Assembly (NCBI RefSeq): GCF_000298235.1
Contig: NZ_BAHE01000054.1
Location: forward strand, 1-64,000
Origin: Gordonia namibiensis NBRC 108229
GTDB taxonomy: Bacteria > Actinomycetota > Actinomycetes > Mycobacteriales > Mycobacteriaceae
Direction: 5' to 3'
Length of the DNA: 64,000 nt
Below, piece after piece: positions 52,644 to 60,232 of the stretch. Position numbers and translations under genes: made by a program. Under the pieces are notes generated by a model, which made no database searches, had not been told where the DNA came from, and saw nothing but the letters and a program-made list of their open reading frames with translations. How positions within the stretch are numbered: the first letter of the stretch is position 1; the number at the start of each line of letters is the position of its first letter.

Positions 52644-53842
52644 CGTCGGCGACCACGAATACGGCGAATACGTTGCCGCGCCACGAATACGAGCGCATTC
52701 CCTACCTCGTCGTCTTCGACGACACGTCGGCCTACAAGGACACCTACGGCGGCGTCACCGAGAGCGTCGTTCTGGAGAGTTATCTGCTAAAACCGGTCGG
52801 CGTGCCGTCGAAGAACGTCATCGTCTTCATGCATCCGATCGGTGGCGGCGCCTACCTGCCGATGACGAATGCACTGGCCCGCGCCGGCCATCACGTCATC
52901 TACTGCAACAGCCGGTATCGCGGCGTCGACAGTGCCCTGATCATGGAGAAGGTCGTACAGGATCTCGGTGCCTGCGTGAAGGACGCCAAGGAACGACTCG
53001 GCTACGAGAAGGTCATCCTCGCCGGCTGGAGCGGTGGCGGCGCGCTGTCGTTGTACTACCAGCAGCAGGCGCAGCATGCGACGGTCACCGAGAGCCCGGC
53101 CGGCGAACCGCCGGACCTCACCCAGCTCGATCTCCCGGCCGCGGACGGCATGATGCTCCTCGCCGCCCACGTGTCGCGGCACGGGACGCTGACCGAGTGG
53201 ATGGATCCGTCGATCCTCGACGAGAACGACCCGGAGAAGCGCGATCCCGAGCTCGATCTCTACAACCCGGCCAACCCGAACCAGCCGCCGTACACCGCGG
53301 AGTTCCTGGAGCGGTACCGCGCCGCGCAGATCGATCGCAACCGTCGGATCACCGCGTGGGTCAAGGAACAACTCGCCGACCTCCGCGGCCGCGGCGAGCC
53401 GCTGATGGAGCGCGGTTTCATCGTCCACGGCACCATGGCCGACCCTCGATGGCTCGACCTGTCCGTCGACCCGAGCGACCGCAAACTCGGCTGTTACCTG
53501 GGTGATCCGCGCATCGTCAACATGGGGCCCGTCGGTCTGGCGCGCTTCACGACGCTGCGAAGCTGGTTGTCGCAGTGGAGTTACGACGACGCCCACGGCG
53601 ACGGTCCCCGTTGCGCCGCCGACCTCGAGGTCCCGACCCTCGTCATCGGCAACTCCGCCGACAACGCGTGCACCCCCAGCCACACCCACCGCCTGTTCGA
53701 CGCCGTCGGCCACCCGGACAAGACGCTCCACACGATCACCGGTGCGACGCACTACTATTCGGGCCGCGAGCAGATACCGCACCTCAAGGAGGCGGTCGGG
53801 ATCATCACCGGTTGGCTGGGTGAGCGGGGTTGGGCGAACTGA
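52640..53842 (+). CDS. Alpha/beta hydrolase, dioxygenase partner
   Basis: The coupled ATG gives 400 residues. The nucleophile elbow is LAGWSGGGALSLYY; the acid is probably in IGNSADNACTPSH and the His in TGATHYYSG. A helical cap of about 120 residues (PNQPPYTAEFLERYRAAQID) interrupts the fold. By position it could hydrolyse the C-C bond or lactone made by the ring-opening partner, like meta-cleavage hydrolases. This is inference from context. Confidence 0.82.
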   Translation: MTSATTNTANTLPRHEYERIPYLVVFDDTSAYKDTYGGVTESVVLESYLLKPVGVPSKNVIVFMHPIGGGAYLPMTNALARAGHHVIYCNSRYRGVDSALIMEKVVQDLGACVKDAKERLGYEKVILAGWSGGGALSLYYQQQAQHATVTESPAGEPPDLTQLDLPAADGMMLLAAHVSRHGTLTEWMDPSILDENDPEKRDPELDLYNPANPNQPPYTAEFLERYRAAQIDRNRRITAWVKEQLADLRGRGEPLMERGFIVHGTMADPRWLDLSVDPSDRKLGCYLGDPRIVNMGPVGLARFTTLRSWLSQWSYDDAHGDGPRCAADLEVPTLVIGNSADNACTPSHTHRLFDAVGHPDKTLHTITGATHYYSGREQIPHLKEAVGIITGWLGERGWAN

Positions 53843-53890
53843 TCTCCGGCTCTGAAAACCGCCTCTGGAATGCGCCCCTAAAATGCGCCC

Positions 53891-53987
53891 CTGAGAACCG
53901 CCCCTGGAATGCGCCCCCTGTAGCGAGACCGGCGACATAGTGTCATCGGGTCGGTTGTGGAGGGTTGATCTCAGGGGCGGTTTTCAG
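53891..53987. repeat. Left palindromic element flanking the DUF559 gene
   Basis: A 97-base element whose ends are inverted copies of each other: CTGAGAACCGCCCCTGG outside and CAGGGGCGGTTTTCAG inside. It is about 80% identical to the inverted element at 54914-55009, with a fully conserved core CCGGCGACATAGTGTC (53929-53944) containing the small dyad GACA-TAG-TGTC. Further partial end copies lie just outside (53852-53890). Confidence 0.8.
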
Positions 53988-54051
53988 TCGAGTTATCCAC
54001 AGCCCGACGACGCCGCGCTCTGTCGGGTCCCCGACACTCGACACTGGGTCG

Positions 54052-54903
54052 ATGGACTACGACCAGCTCATCGAGCGCTTCGGGGGTGTGGTGTCGACCC
54101 GCCAGCTACTGGAATCCGGAGAGACCACGCCGGATATTCGACGCGCCGTCGAATCCGGTGCGATCCACCGGATTCGGCACGGATGGTTTCGGGTTCCCGA
54201 CGCCGACCCTGAGATCGTCGCGGCGGTTGCCGACCACGCCGTCGTCTCGTGCGCGAGCGCCCTTCGACGACACGGGTTGTGGATTCCCGACCATCCCGTC
54301 GAGTCCCATGCGCGCGTGACGCGGTACGAACGTCGTCGGTCACCCGACCGTTGCCGACGCCACGGTAGACCGACTCCCGCCCCGGCAGCCGTCGACGATG
54401 TCGCGACTGCCCTGCAGTACGCCGCACGGTGCTTCGACGAGGAGGGCTTCGTCATCCTGTGCGACTCCGCACTTCATCACGGCAAGTTGAGCCTCGACGA
54501 CCTCCGAGCCGATTTCCGACTCGCCCCGCTCTCGATCAGGAACGCGATCGAGAAGTGCAACCGGCTCGCAGCGTCGGGAACCGAGACGGCGGCACGTCTG
54601 AGGCTGAAGAGTGCCGGATTACGCGTCGAGGTGCAGCATCACGCACCCGGTGTCGGCTGGATCGATCTGCTCGTCGGGGATCGACTCGCGATCGAACTCG
54701 ACAGCCGGGCCCACCACACCGCGGAGGAGGATTATGAACGCGACCGGGTGCGGTCCCGCAAACTCATCCCGCTGGGCTACCTACCGATGCGACTCACCTA
54801 CGCGCAGGTGTTCGGCCACTGGGAGACCACCTACGCCGACATCGCCGCCGCGGTCCGAAAGGGCTACCACCGCAATCGGGCGGCGTCCGGAAACCGGCCC
54901 TGA
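54052..54903 (+). CDS. AbiEi-like wHTH plus DUF559 (Vsr-like nuclease) protein
   Basis: The 283-residue protein joins an AbiEi-type N-terminal winged helix (RFGGVVSTRQLLESGETTPD, IHRIRHGWFRVP) to a C-terminal DUF559 domain. There WIDLLVGDRLAIELDSRAHH supplies the Asp and Glu-x-Asp residues of a PD-(D/E)xK/Vsr-like nuclease. No toxin partner adjoins, so calling it an antitoxin would be wrong. Both flanks carry inverted palindromic elements, and the stop lies ten bases from the right one. Such genes are multicopy in Gordonia-like genomes as I recall. Candidate nuclease of a mobile element. Confidence 0.82.
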   Translation: MDYDQLIERFGGVVSTRQLLESGETTPDIRRAVESGAIHRIRHGWFRVPDADPEIVAAVADHAVVSCASALRRHGLWIPDHPVESHARVTRYERRRSPDRCRRHGRPTPAPAAVDDVATALQYAARCFDEEGFVILCDSALHHGKLSLDDLRADFRLAPLSIRNAIEKCNRLAASGTETAARLRLKSAGLRVEVQHHAPGVGWIDLLVGDRLAIELDSRAHHTAEEDYERDRVRSRKLIPLGYLPMRLTYAQVFGHWETTYADIAAAVRKGYHRNRAASGNRP

Positions 54904-54913
54904 AATCCGACCC

Positions 54914-55009
54914 CGAAAACCGCCCCTGATTTCCGCCCTCCACAGCCTGCCCGACGACACTATGTCGCCGGCACAGCCACAGAGGGCGCTTCCCAGGGGC
55001 GCTTTTCAG
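54914..55009. repeat. Right palindromic element flanking the DUF559 gene
   Basis: The inverted partner of 53891-53987: it begins CGAAAACCGCCCCTGA, contains GACACTATGTCGCCGG (54956-54971) as reverse complement of the left core, and ends CCAGGGGCGCTTTTCAG. The 46 outer positions align without gaps (36 identical) and the core is exact. Confidence 0.8.
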
Positions 55010-55069
55010 CGCCAGGGCAGCACAGGACAACGCGGGGGCCGCGCGTCGGCGGCAGCAGTCCGCACCGAC

Positions 55070-56461
55070 TCAGCCGAGCAGCTTCTTCTGCACCTTGCCC
55101 ATGGCGTTGCGGGGGAGTGAGTCGACGAACCGGATCTCGCGGGGGCGTTTGTGGTTCGACAGCTCGCCGGCGACGAATTCGATGAGCTCGGTGTCGGCGA
55201 CGTCGTCGGCCACCACGTACGCGACGATCCGCTGGCCGAGGTAGTCGTCGGGGACGCCGATCACGGCGGCCTCACGGACGGCCGGATGTGCGAGAAGCAC
55301 GGTCTCGATCTCGCCCGCGCCGATCCGGAAGCCGCCGGACTTGATGAGGTCGGTGGACCGGCGTCCGACGATGCGATGCATGCCGTCCGGGTCGATGACG
55401 GCGACGTCGCCGGTGGCGAAGAAGCCGTCGTCGAGCCAGGATTCGGCGGTCGCGTCGGGGCGGTTGAGGTAGTGCGACGCCGTCATCGGTCCGCGGACGT
55501 GGAGGTCGCCGACGGACTCGCCGTCGTGGGGCACGTCGGCGTCGCCCTCGCGAAGCCGGGTCTCGACCCCGACGAGTGGGAGTCCGACCCAGCCGGGGCG
55601 ACGCTCACCGTCGACCCGGGTGCTGACGGTGATGAGGGTCTCGGTCATGCCGTAGCGTTCGACGATCTCGTGACCGGTGAGTTCACGGACCCGGTCGAAG
55701 ACGGGAACCGGGAGGGGAGCACTGCCGGACACGAGAATGCGTGCGCTGGAAAGTGTTCGGGCTGCTTCGGGCTCGGCGCCGACGCGGCTCCATACGGTCG
55801 GGACGCCGAAGAACATCGACGCACCGGCTTCGGCCGCGGCGGCGTAACCTGCCGCGGTCGGCTTCTCGGTGTGGATCAACCGGCCGCCGCGTCGGAGCGG
55901 CCCGAGGACGCCGAGGATGAGCCCGTGGACGTGGAAGAGCGGAAGGCCGTGGGCGAGTGTGTCATCGGCGGTCCACAGCCAGGCGTCGGCGAGTGCGTCG
56001 AGCCCCTCGGCGATGGCCTGACGGGTGACCGGCACGCCTTTCGGGAGGCCGGTGGTGCCGGAGGTGTAGAGGATCATCGCCGTCGAATCGGCGTGGGGTT
56101 CGGGGTGCCGATGCCATGACTTCGCGTAGCGACGAACCGGGACCACCGGCAGCGTGGTGTCGGCGGGTCCGTGTCCCAGCCAGGCCTGTGCGCCGGAATC
56201 GGCCAGGATGTGGGCGAATTCGCGCGGGCCGGAGTCGGGCGGCACGGGGACCACCGGCACGCCGGCAATCAGGCCGCCGACCACCGCGAGAACGGTCTCG
56301 ACCGTCGGCTGCGCCAGGACCGCGACGCTGCGCGCCCCGGCGATCCGTTCTGCCACAGCGGTGGCGGCACCGACCAGGTCTTCCCGCGACAGACGATCCT
56401 CACCTATCCGGATGACTTCGGGATCGTCCGGGGCAGTGGGGGTCAACGTCGGCAGGAGCAC
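55070..56461 (-). CDS. fadD36: Acyl-CoA synthetase FadD36
   Basis: From GTG 56461 the protein is 463 residues beginning VLLPTLTP, aligning with MLLASLNP of Mycobacterium tuberculosis FadD36. Shared blocks include LVGAATAVAERIAGA, GVPVVPVP, AKSWHRHPEP, LYTSGTTGLPKGV, GLPLFHVHGLILG, VERYGMTE and the C-terminal NAMGKVQKKLL lysine. It is similar to MatB malonyl/methylmalonyl-CoA synthetases; short dicarboxylates are plausible substrates. The frame upstream of 56461 is not coding. Confidence 0.92.
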   Translation of the reverse strand: MLLPTLTPTAPDDPEVIRIGEDRLSREDLVGAATAVAERIAGARSVAVLAQPTVETVLAVVGGLIAGVPVVPVPPDSGPREFAHILADSGAQAWLGHGPADTTLPVVPVRRYAKSWHRHPEPHADSTAMILYTSGTTGLPKGVPVTRQAIAEGLDALADAWLWTADDTLAHGLPLFHVHGLILGVLGPLRRGGRLIHTEKPTAAGYAAAAEAGASMFFGVPTVWSRVGAEPEAARTLSSARILVSGSAPLPVPVFDRVRELTGHEIVERYGMTETLITVSTRVDGERRPGWVGLPLVGVETRLREGDADVPHDGESVGDLHVRGPMTASHYLNRPDATAESWLDDGFFATGDVAVIDPDGMHRIVGRRSTDLIKSGGFRIGAGEIETVLLAHPAVREAAVIGVPDDYLGQRIVAYVVADDVADTELIEFVAGELSNHKRPREIRFVDSLPRNAMGKVQKKLLG

Positions 56462-56520
56462 TCTCTCACTGTGCCACGATCGCCGGGTTGTGCCGTGGAC
56501 CCGACGTGACCTGCGTCGTG

Positions 56521-57135
56521 TCACCGGGCGTATGCGAGAGCCTCGGCCCGTTCCTTGATCCCGTGGAGCATCTTGCGTTCCATGATCAGCGACCCGGGTT
56601 CCATCGGGATCATCGCCAGTTTCTTGCCCAGCCCGGGCAGCCGGAATCGGTTGCGGCTGATCAGCCGTGTCGAGTCGCCGTCGGGGACCAGCGTGAACGA
56701 CCACACCCAATCACCGTCGGCGGTCCGGGTGACGAAAGCGCGGTCGGGGTCGGCGATCTCGATGCGGGAGGCCTCGGGACCGACGCCGATGGTCTCGCCG
56801 ACGGTCGGATGCTGGAACTCCTCGAGCACCCGGTCTGTGCTGTGCATGTCGAGTCCGAGCAGGTTCTCGATCCAGTCGTAGGTGTAGGCGCCACCCCGCG
56901 GGAACGGACCCATCTGGGCCAGCCACGGATAGATCGCCTCGGGCGGTGCGGCGATCGTGATCGCCCGCGTGGCCACCCCGTCGGCGTCGGGCAGCAACTC
57001 GTCGCCGGGGAGTGTTGCGGCGACCTCCTCGTCCGTCGCTCCCCAGGTCATCACCCACGGCCGAACCCAGGCGTAGTACGCGGCGGAGGACGCGACGGCG
57101 GCCAACAGGCCGGCGATGATCGGGCCGCTCCTCAT
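56521..57135 (-). CDS. SRPBCC-domain protein with N-terminal membrane anchor
   Basis: The 204-residue protein has a short N-terminal hydrophobic helix (PIIAGLLAAVASSAAYYAWV) and then a START/Bet v 1-type fold (ITIAAPPEAIYPWLAQMGPF, YDWIENLLGLDMH, RLISRNRF). It probably binds a hydrophobic ligand at the membrane. Its ATG overlaps the upstream membrane-protein stop by four bases, so the two act as a unit. Confidence 0.82.
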   Translation of the reverse strand: MRSGPIIAGLLAAVASSAAYYAWVRPWVMTWGATDEEVAATLPGDELLPDADGVATRAITIAAPPEAIYPWLAQMGPFPRGGAYTYDWIENLLGLDMHSTDRVLEEFQHPTVGETIGVGPEASRIEIADPDRAFVTRTADGDWVWSFTLVPDGDSTRLISRNRFRLPGLGKKLAMIPMEPGSLIMERKMLHGIKERAEALAYAR

Positions 57136-57650
57136 TTCCGATCCCGGTTCGACGCGGCGGACAGCGGGCGAGTCGGAAATGGGTCGTCGGGGGGAGGTGC
57201 CGGATGACGCGCCAGCGCGCGCCGCCAGAGAACAGCCAGGCAGATCTCGACGATTCCGAGAACGACGATGACCGGTTGCAGGAAGAAGAAGATCTGGAGC
57301 AGCGCGATCTGGATGCCGATCCAGGCCACCAACGACGTGCCGGCCAGCAGACCGCCGAGGATGCCGATCCGGGCGTCGACGGGCAGGAGGACGACGGCCA
57401 GTGCGGCGAGCGCATGTGGCACGCCGATCGCCGCGATGAGGACGAGGCCGGGGCCGGTCCAGGTGTCGAACGGCGTGTTGTGCAGCCACTCCCGGGGCAT
57501 CTGCCACTGGTCGTCGGCGAGCGCCAGACCACCGTTGATCGCCTGGTAGGCGACGAGCATCTCGACGACAGTCAGCACTGCTGCGGCCCAAGTACGTCGG
57601 TATCGGGCAGCCAGGTTGAGCGGGCGGCGGAGGCCCGGTGTCGACCTCAT
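57132..57650 (-). CDS. Four-helix membrane protein paired with SRPBCC protein
   Basis: A 172-residue protein with four hydrophobic helices (about 22-42, 67-88, 95-115 and 118-140) and a basic, proline-rich C-terminus. No catalytic motif is visible. It is coupled to the SRPBCC gene through ATGA and follows the LuxR gene region by 62 bases on the same strand. Confidence 0.78.
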   Translation of the reverse strand: MRSTPGLRRPLNLAARYRRTWAAAVLTVVEMLVAYQAINGGLALADDQWQMPREWLHNTPFDTWTGPGLVLIAAIGVPHALAALAVVLLPVDARIGILGGLLAGTSLVAWIGIQIALLQIFFFLQPVIVVLGIVEICLAVLWRRALARHPAPPPDDPFPTRPLSAASNRDRK

Positions 57651-57712
57651 ACGTCAAGTCTGCGCGCCCGACGACGCGGCGTCGTGAGTACTAGGTCCCC
57701 GACCAGGACGTT

Positions 57713-58393
57713 TCAGGGGCGAACCCAGCCGTCGGCCATGAACTCGAGGAGGAGCTGGGCCTTGTTGCCGATGGGCCGCCCGGCTTCCTCATAGCGACGC
57801 ACGACACGACGGTAGTGCTCGCGGACGGTGCTCTCCGCGATCTGATGCGCCTGCGATGTCTCGCGGAGGGTCGCGCCGAGGGTGTAGGTCTGCAGGATCT
57901 CGCGTTCGCGTTCGGTCACCCGCACGCGGTTGGCGGGCGCGGGCGGGGCCGGTTGCTGATCGGGCGGGCCGATGATCGCGGCGAGGGCTTGGCGCAGTGC
58001 GGATTCGGCGACGGGCGAGCGGGGGGAGATGCGGATGTGGTCGCGAGAGGCGATCCCGTCGCCGAGGACGACGACGCGCACACCGCGCAGCATCGGCGCC
58101 CGGCGCACCAGCGCGAGCGAGCCCGGCGACCGAACAAGGAGGACGGCGGGGTTGCGCAGGTAGGGAAGCTGCGTGGGCTCGACGAGCGTGGCCCCGTAAC
58201 CGGCCCCCTCGATGAGGGCCACCAGGGCGGCGTCGAACAGATCCCCTTCGGCGACCACGGCGGCGAGGCGTTTGAGATGCGAGTGCGGGCCGGCGGGTTG
58301 CGGTGCCGCCCGGCCGACCGAATTGAGTCGGGACACATTGGGCTGAGGCGTTGTTTCGTGCGGGCGGTGCAGCTCGTCCAGAGGGGCTGACAT
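57713..58393 (-). CDS. LuxR-type HTH regulator with degenerate receiver
   Basis: The 226-residue protein ends in a LuxR/NarL helix-turn-helix (TEREREILQTYTLGATLRET, ESTVREHYRRVVRRYEEAGR). The N-terminal 130 residues look like a receiver that lost its phospho-acceptor Asp: strands such as ALLVRSPG and VRVVVLGDG remain. It is divergent from another atypical response-regulator-like gene across a 278-base AT-rich gap. Confidence 0.8.
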   Translation of the reverse strand: MSAPLDELHRPHETTPQPNVSRLNSVGRAAPQPAGPHSHLKRLAAVVAEGDLFDAALVALIEGAGYGATLVEPTQLPYLRNPAVLLVRSPGSLALVRRAPMLRGVRVVVLGDGIASRDHIRISPRSPVAESALRQALAAIIGPPDQQPAPPAPANRVRVTEREREILQTYTLGATLRETSQAHQIAESTVREHYRRVVRRYEEAGRPIGNKAQLLLEFMADGWVRP

Positions 58394-58632
58394 CGGTACC
58401 GTCCTCCTGTCGGCAGAATCCTGCTTGCGGTCCCGAATGCCGCCGATTCTCTCGACCCGGCGGCATGATGGAGCCGTGATCGACCTTGCTCGCGATCGGT
58501 TGTCAGGCGGAGAGATGAACTGCTCTCAACGTCTACTTGTCTAGAGTTACGAACATTTGTCGATAAGTCATGGTCTTTACGGCCTGACTAATAAGTATTC
58601 GAGCGATAATTAGCCCGAATGACTCCAATCAA

Positions 58633-58646
58633 TGCGTGATCACGCA
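58633..58646. promoter_or_regulatory. Perfect 14-base palindrome in a divergent promoter region
   Basis: TGCGTGATCACGCA lies 25 bases before the ATG at 58672. The surrounding gap (58394-58671) is markedly AT-rich, with TAATAAGTATT and GATAATTAG, unlike the rest of the window. A shared operator for the two regulators is likely. Confidence 0.55.
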
Positions 58647-58671
58647 CGAATGATCAATATCAGGCAAAATC

Positions 58672-59415
58672 ATGCACGTGCCGAACCGACTGCGAGTGCT
58701 GGTTGCCTCCCCGCTCGGTCACGTCGTGGCAGGCCCCCTCCAGGGCGCACTCGAGCACGCCGTCGTCACGGTGGCGACGAGCGACGACGAGTTCACCCGC
58801 TCGGTTGCCGGCCACGTCCGGTTCGACGTTGTCATAGCGGACCTCATCTGGAACCGCCCCGATCTGGAATGGCGCTTCGACGGACTCGACGCCATCGACG
58901 CCCTGAACAAACACGACCGCCAGGCGCCGGTCATCCTCGCTACCCAGGGCCACGGGCTCGAGCTCGATCATCTCGACGAGGCGCGGTTGCGCGACGAGGT
59001 CGCCGGCGTCATCGCGAAATCCGACGGATTCGCGACCCTCATGAGTGCGGTGCGCGCGGTGGCGCTCGGTCAGGGACTCGGGGAGAAGCCGCGGCCGTCG
59101 CGTCGGAAGCCTTTGTACGAGTTGTTCACGGGGCAGCGGGGTCATACCGCGGGACGCCTGGCGGGCGCGATCGCCTCGGGCAACGCGTCCGATGGTGCGA
59201 GCCTGGCGCGCGCGGCCAAGGTCTCACCCAACACGGCGAACAAGGTGACGAGTCACTATCTCGGCCCGATCATCTGTGAGCGAGGCGAGGACCCGGCGTC
59301 CTCGGCGATGACGCAGGCAGCCGTCTACCGGTGGTGTGGTCTGCACGCGCGGTACCTGATCAGCTGGTGCCGACGGCACGGGCACTCGGACGTGCTGGGT
59401 CCGATGCCGGTCTGA
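58672..59415 (+). CDS. Atypical response regulator with LuxR-like HTH
   Basis: The 247-residue protein begins with a receiver-like fold (RLRVLVASPLGHVVAGPLQG, FDVVIADLIW with Asp in the phospho-site position, PVILATQGHG, GVIAKSDGF with the conserved Lys). A helix-turn-helix follows (GASLARAAKVSPNTANKVTS). A tail of about 45 residues with two cysteines (YRWCGLHARYLISWCRRHG) is unusual. No kinase gene is adjacent. The last 56 bases overlap the convergent HAD gene. Confidence 0.75.
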   Translation: MHVPNRLRVLVASPLGHVVAGPLQGALEHAVVTVATSDDEFTRSVAGHVRFDVVIADLIWNRPDLEWRFDGLDAIDALNKHDRQAPVILATQGHGLELDHLDEARLRDEVAGVIAKSDGFATLMSAVRAVALGQGLGEKPRPSRRKPLYELFTGQRGHTAGRLAGAIASGNASDGASLARAAKVSPNTANKVTSHYLGPIICERGEDPASSAMTQAAVYRWCGLHARYLISWCRRHGHSDVLGPMPV

Positions 59416-60232
59416 CCGAGCACCGGTCGTGGAACCATTCGAGGATCTCCACGCCGGCGAGAGCGCCGGTCGTGGTGGTGACGGTGAGCCCCGGCGTCGT
59501 CCACCCGAGCAGTTCCAGCTCGCCGTGGCGGGGCCGGATCGCCTGGTCGGCGAACTCGAGAAGGTCGGCGTCGAGCCACCCGTCGCCGGCCGCATACAGC
59601 TTTGCGTCCGCTGTGATCGCGCCGTCGTCGACGAGGCGCCGGCGTACTTCGGCGATCGCCGCGGACTTGGTGACCGACCGGGGCGTCGCGTAGATCTTGC
59701 GACCCTGCTGCGAGGCCGTCCACCCGTGCACCGCACACCAGTCCTGCCAGGCAGATAGGAACTCTTCCGGCTGGGCCGCCGCCTCGACGACGAGGTAGCA
59801 GAACAGCTCGTCGGCGACGCGCAACGACTTCACCCAGGAATCGTCGACGCGGGTGCGGAGCTCGGTCAGTACCTCGTCGAGCCCTGCGCCGGTCTCGGCC
59901 ACTCCACGCTCGACCTGGTGACGCCACTCCGGGTCGTCGGTTCCGTCAACGAGGATTCGCCCGCCGTTGCTCGCCACGGCGTACCGAAACGGCGCACCGG
60001 GCAGAGCGATGCGCTCGTACTGAGCAGGCGTCCGGGTCGTCGTCGGGATCACCGGCACCCGGTCGGCGAGGCGGGAGAGGAGTTCGACGGCGGTCGTCGT
60101 CATGTACGACAGCGGGGCGTCGCGGTAGATCTCGACGCAGACGGTGTCGAGGGTTGCGAACTGTGCCTCGCCCATCGCCGGCTGCGAGTAGATCATTGTC
60201 CGGTCGAGGTCGGTGGCGACCAGAACGCTCAC
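59360..60232 (-). CDS. HAD-superfamily phosphatase of Ter-associated cluster
   Basis: GTG 60232 overlaps the upstream stop by four bases and gives 290 residues. The nucleophile motif is VATDLDRT (Asp8, Asp10), motif II Thr lies in IPTTTRT, a Lys is in SVTKSAAI, and GDGWLDADLLEFAD is motif IV. It resembles sucrose/mannosyl-phosphate phosphatases with a C2 cap. In Ter-linked gene sets such phosphatases are predicted to dephosphorylate a nucleoside-like product. It is the last gene of the operon. Confidence 0.85.
   Translation of the reverse strand: MSVLVATDLDRTMIYSQPAMGEAQFATLDTVCVEIYRDAPLSYMTTTAVELLSRLADRVPVIPTTTRTPAQYERIALPGAPFRYAVASNGGRILVDGTDDPEWRHQVERGVAETGAGLDEVLTELRTRVDDSWVKSLRVADELFCYLVVEAAAQPEEFLSAWQDWCAVHGWTASQQGRKIYATPRSVTKSAAIAEVRRRLVDDGAITADAKLYAAGDGWLDADLLEFADQAIRPRHGELELLGWTTPGLTVTTTTGALAGVEILEWFHDRCSVRPASDPARPSARAVGTS

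Noticed and set aside
54052-54903. Type IV toxin-antitoxin system
   Set aside because: Only the AbiEi-like winged helix is shared; no AbiEii-type nucleotidyltransferase toxin is next to it, and the C-terminus is a DUF559 nuclease-like domain.
53891-55009. Conventional insertion sequence
   Set aside because: Inverted flanks are present, but the gene has no DDE, HUH or serine/tyrosine recombinase motif and no target-site duplication is evident.
58394-58671. tRNA or small RNA gene in the AT-rich gap
   Set aside because: No cloverleaf or terminator-hairpin pattern could be traced; promoter and operator content explains the composition better.
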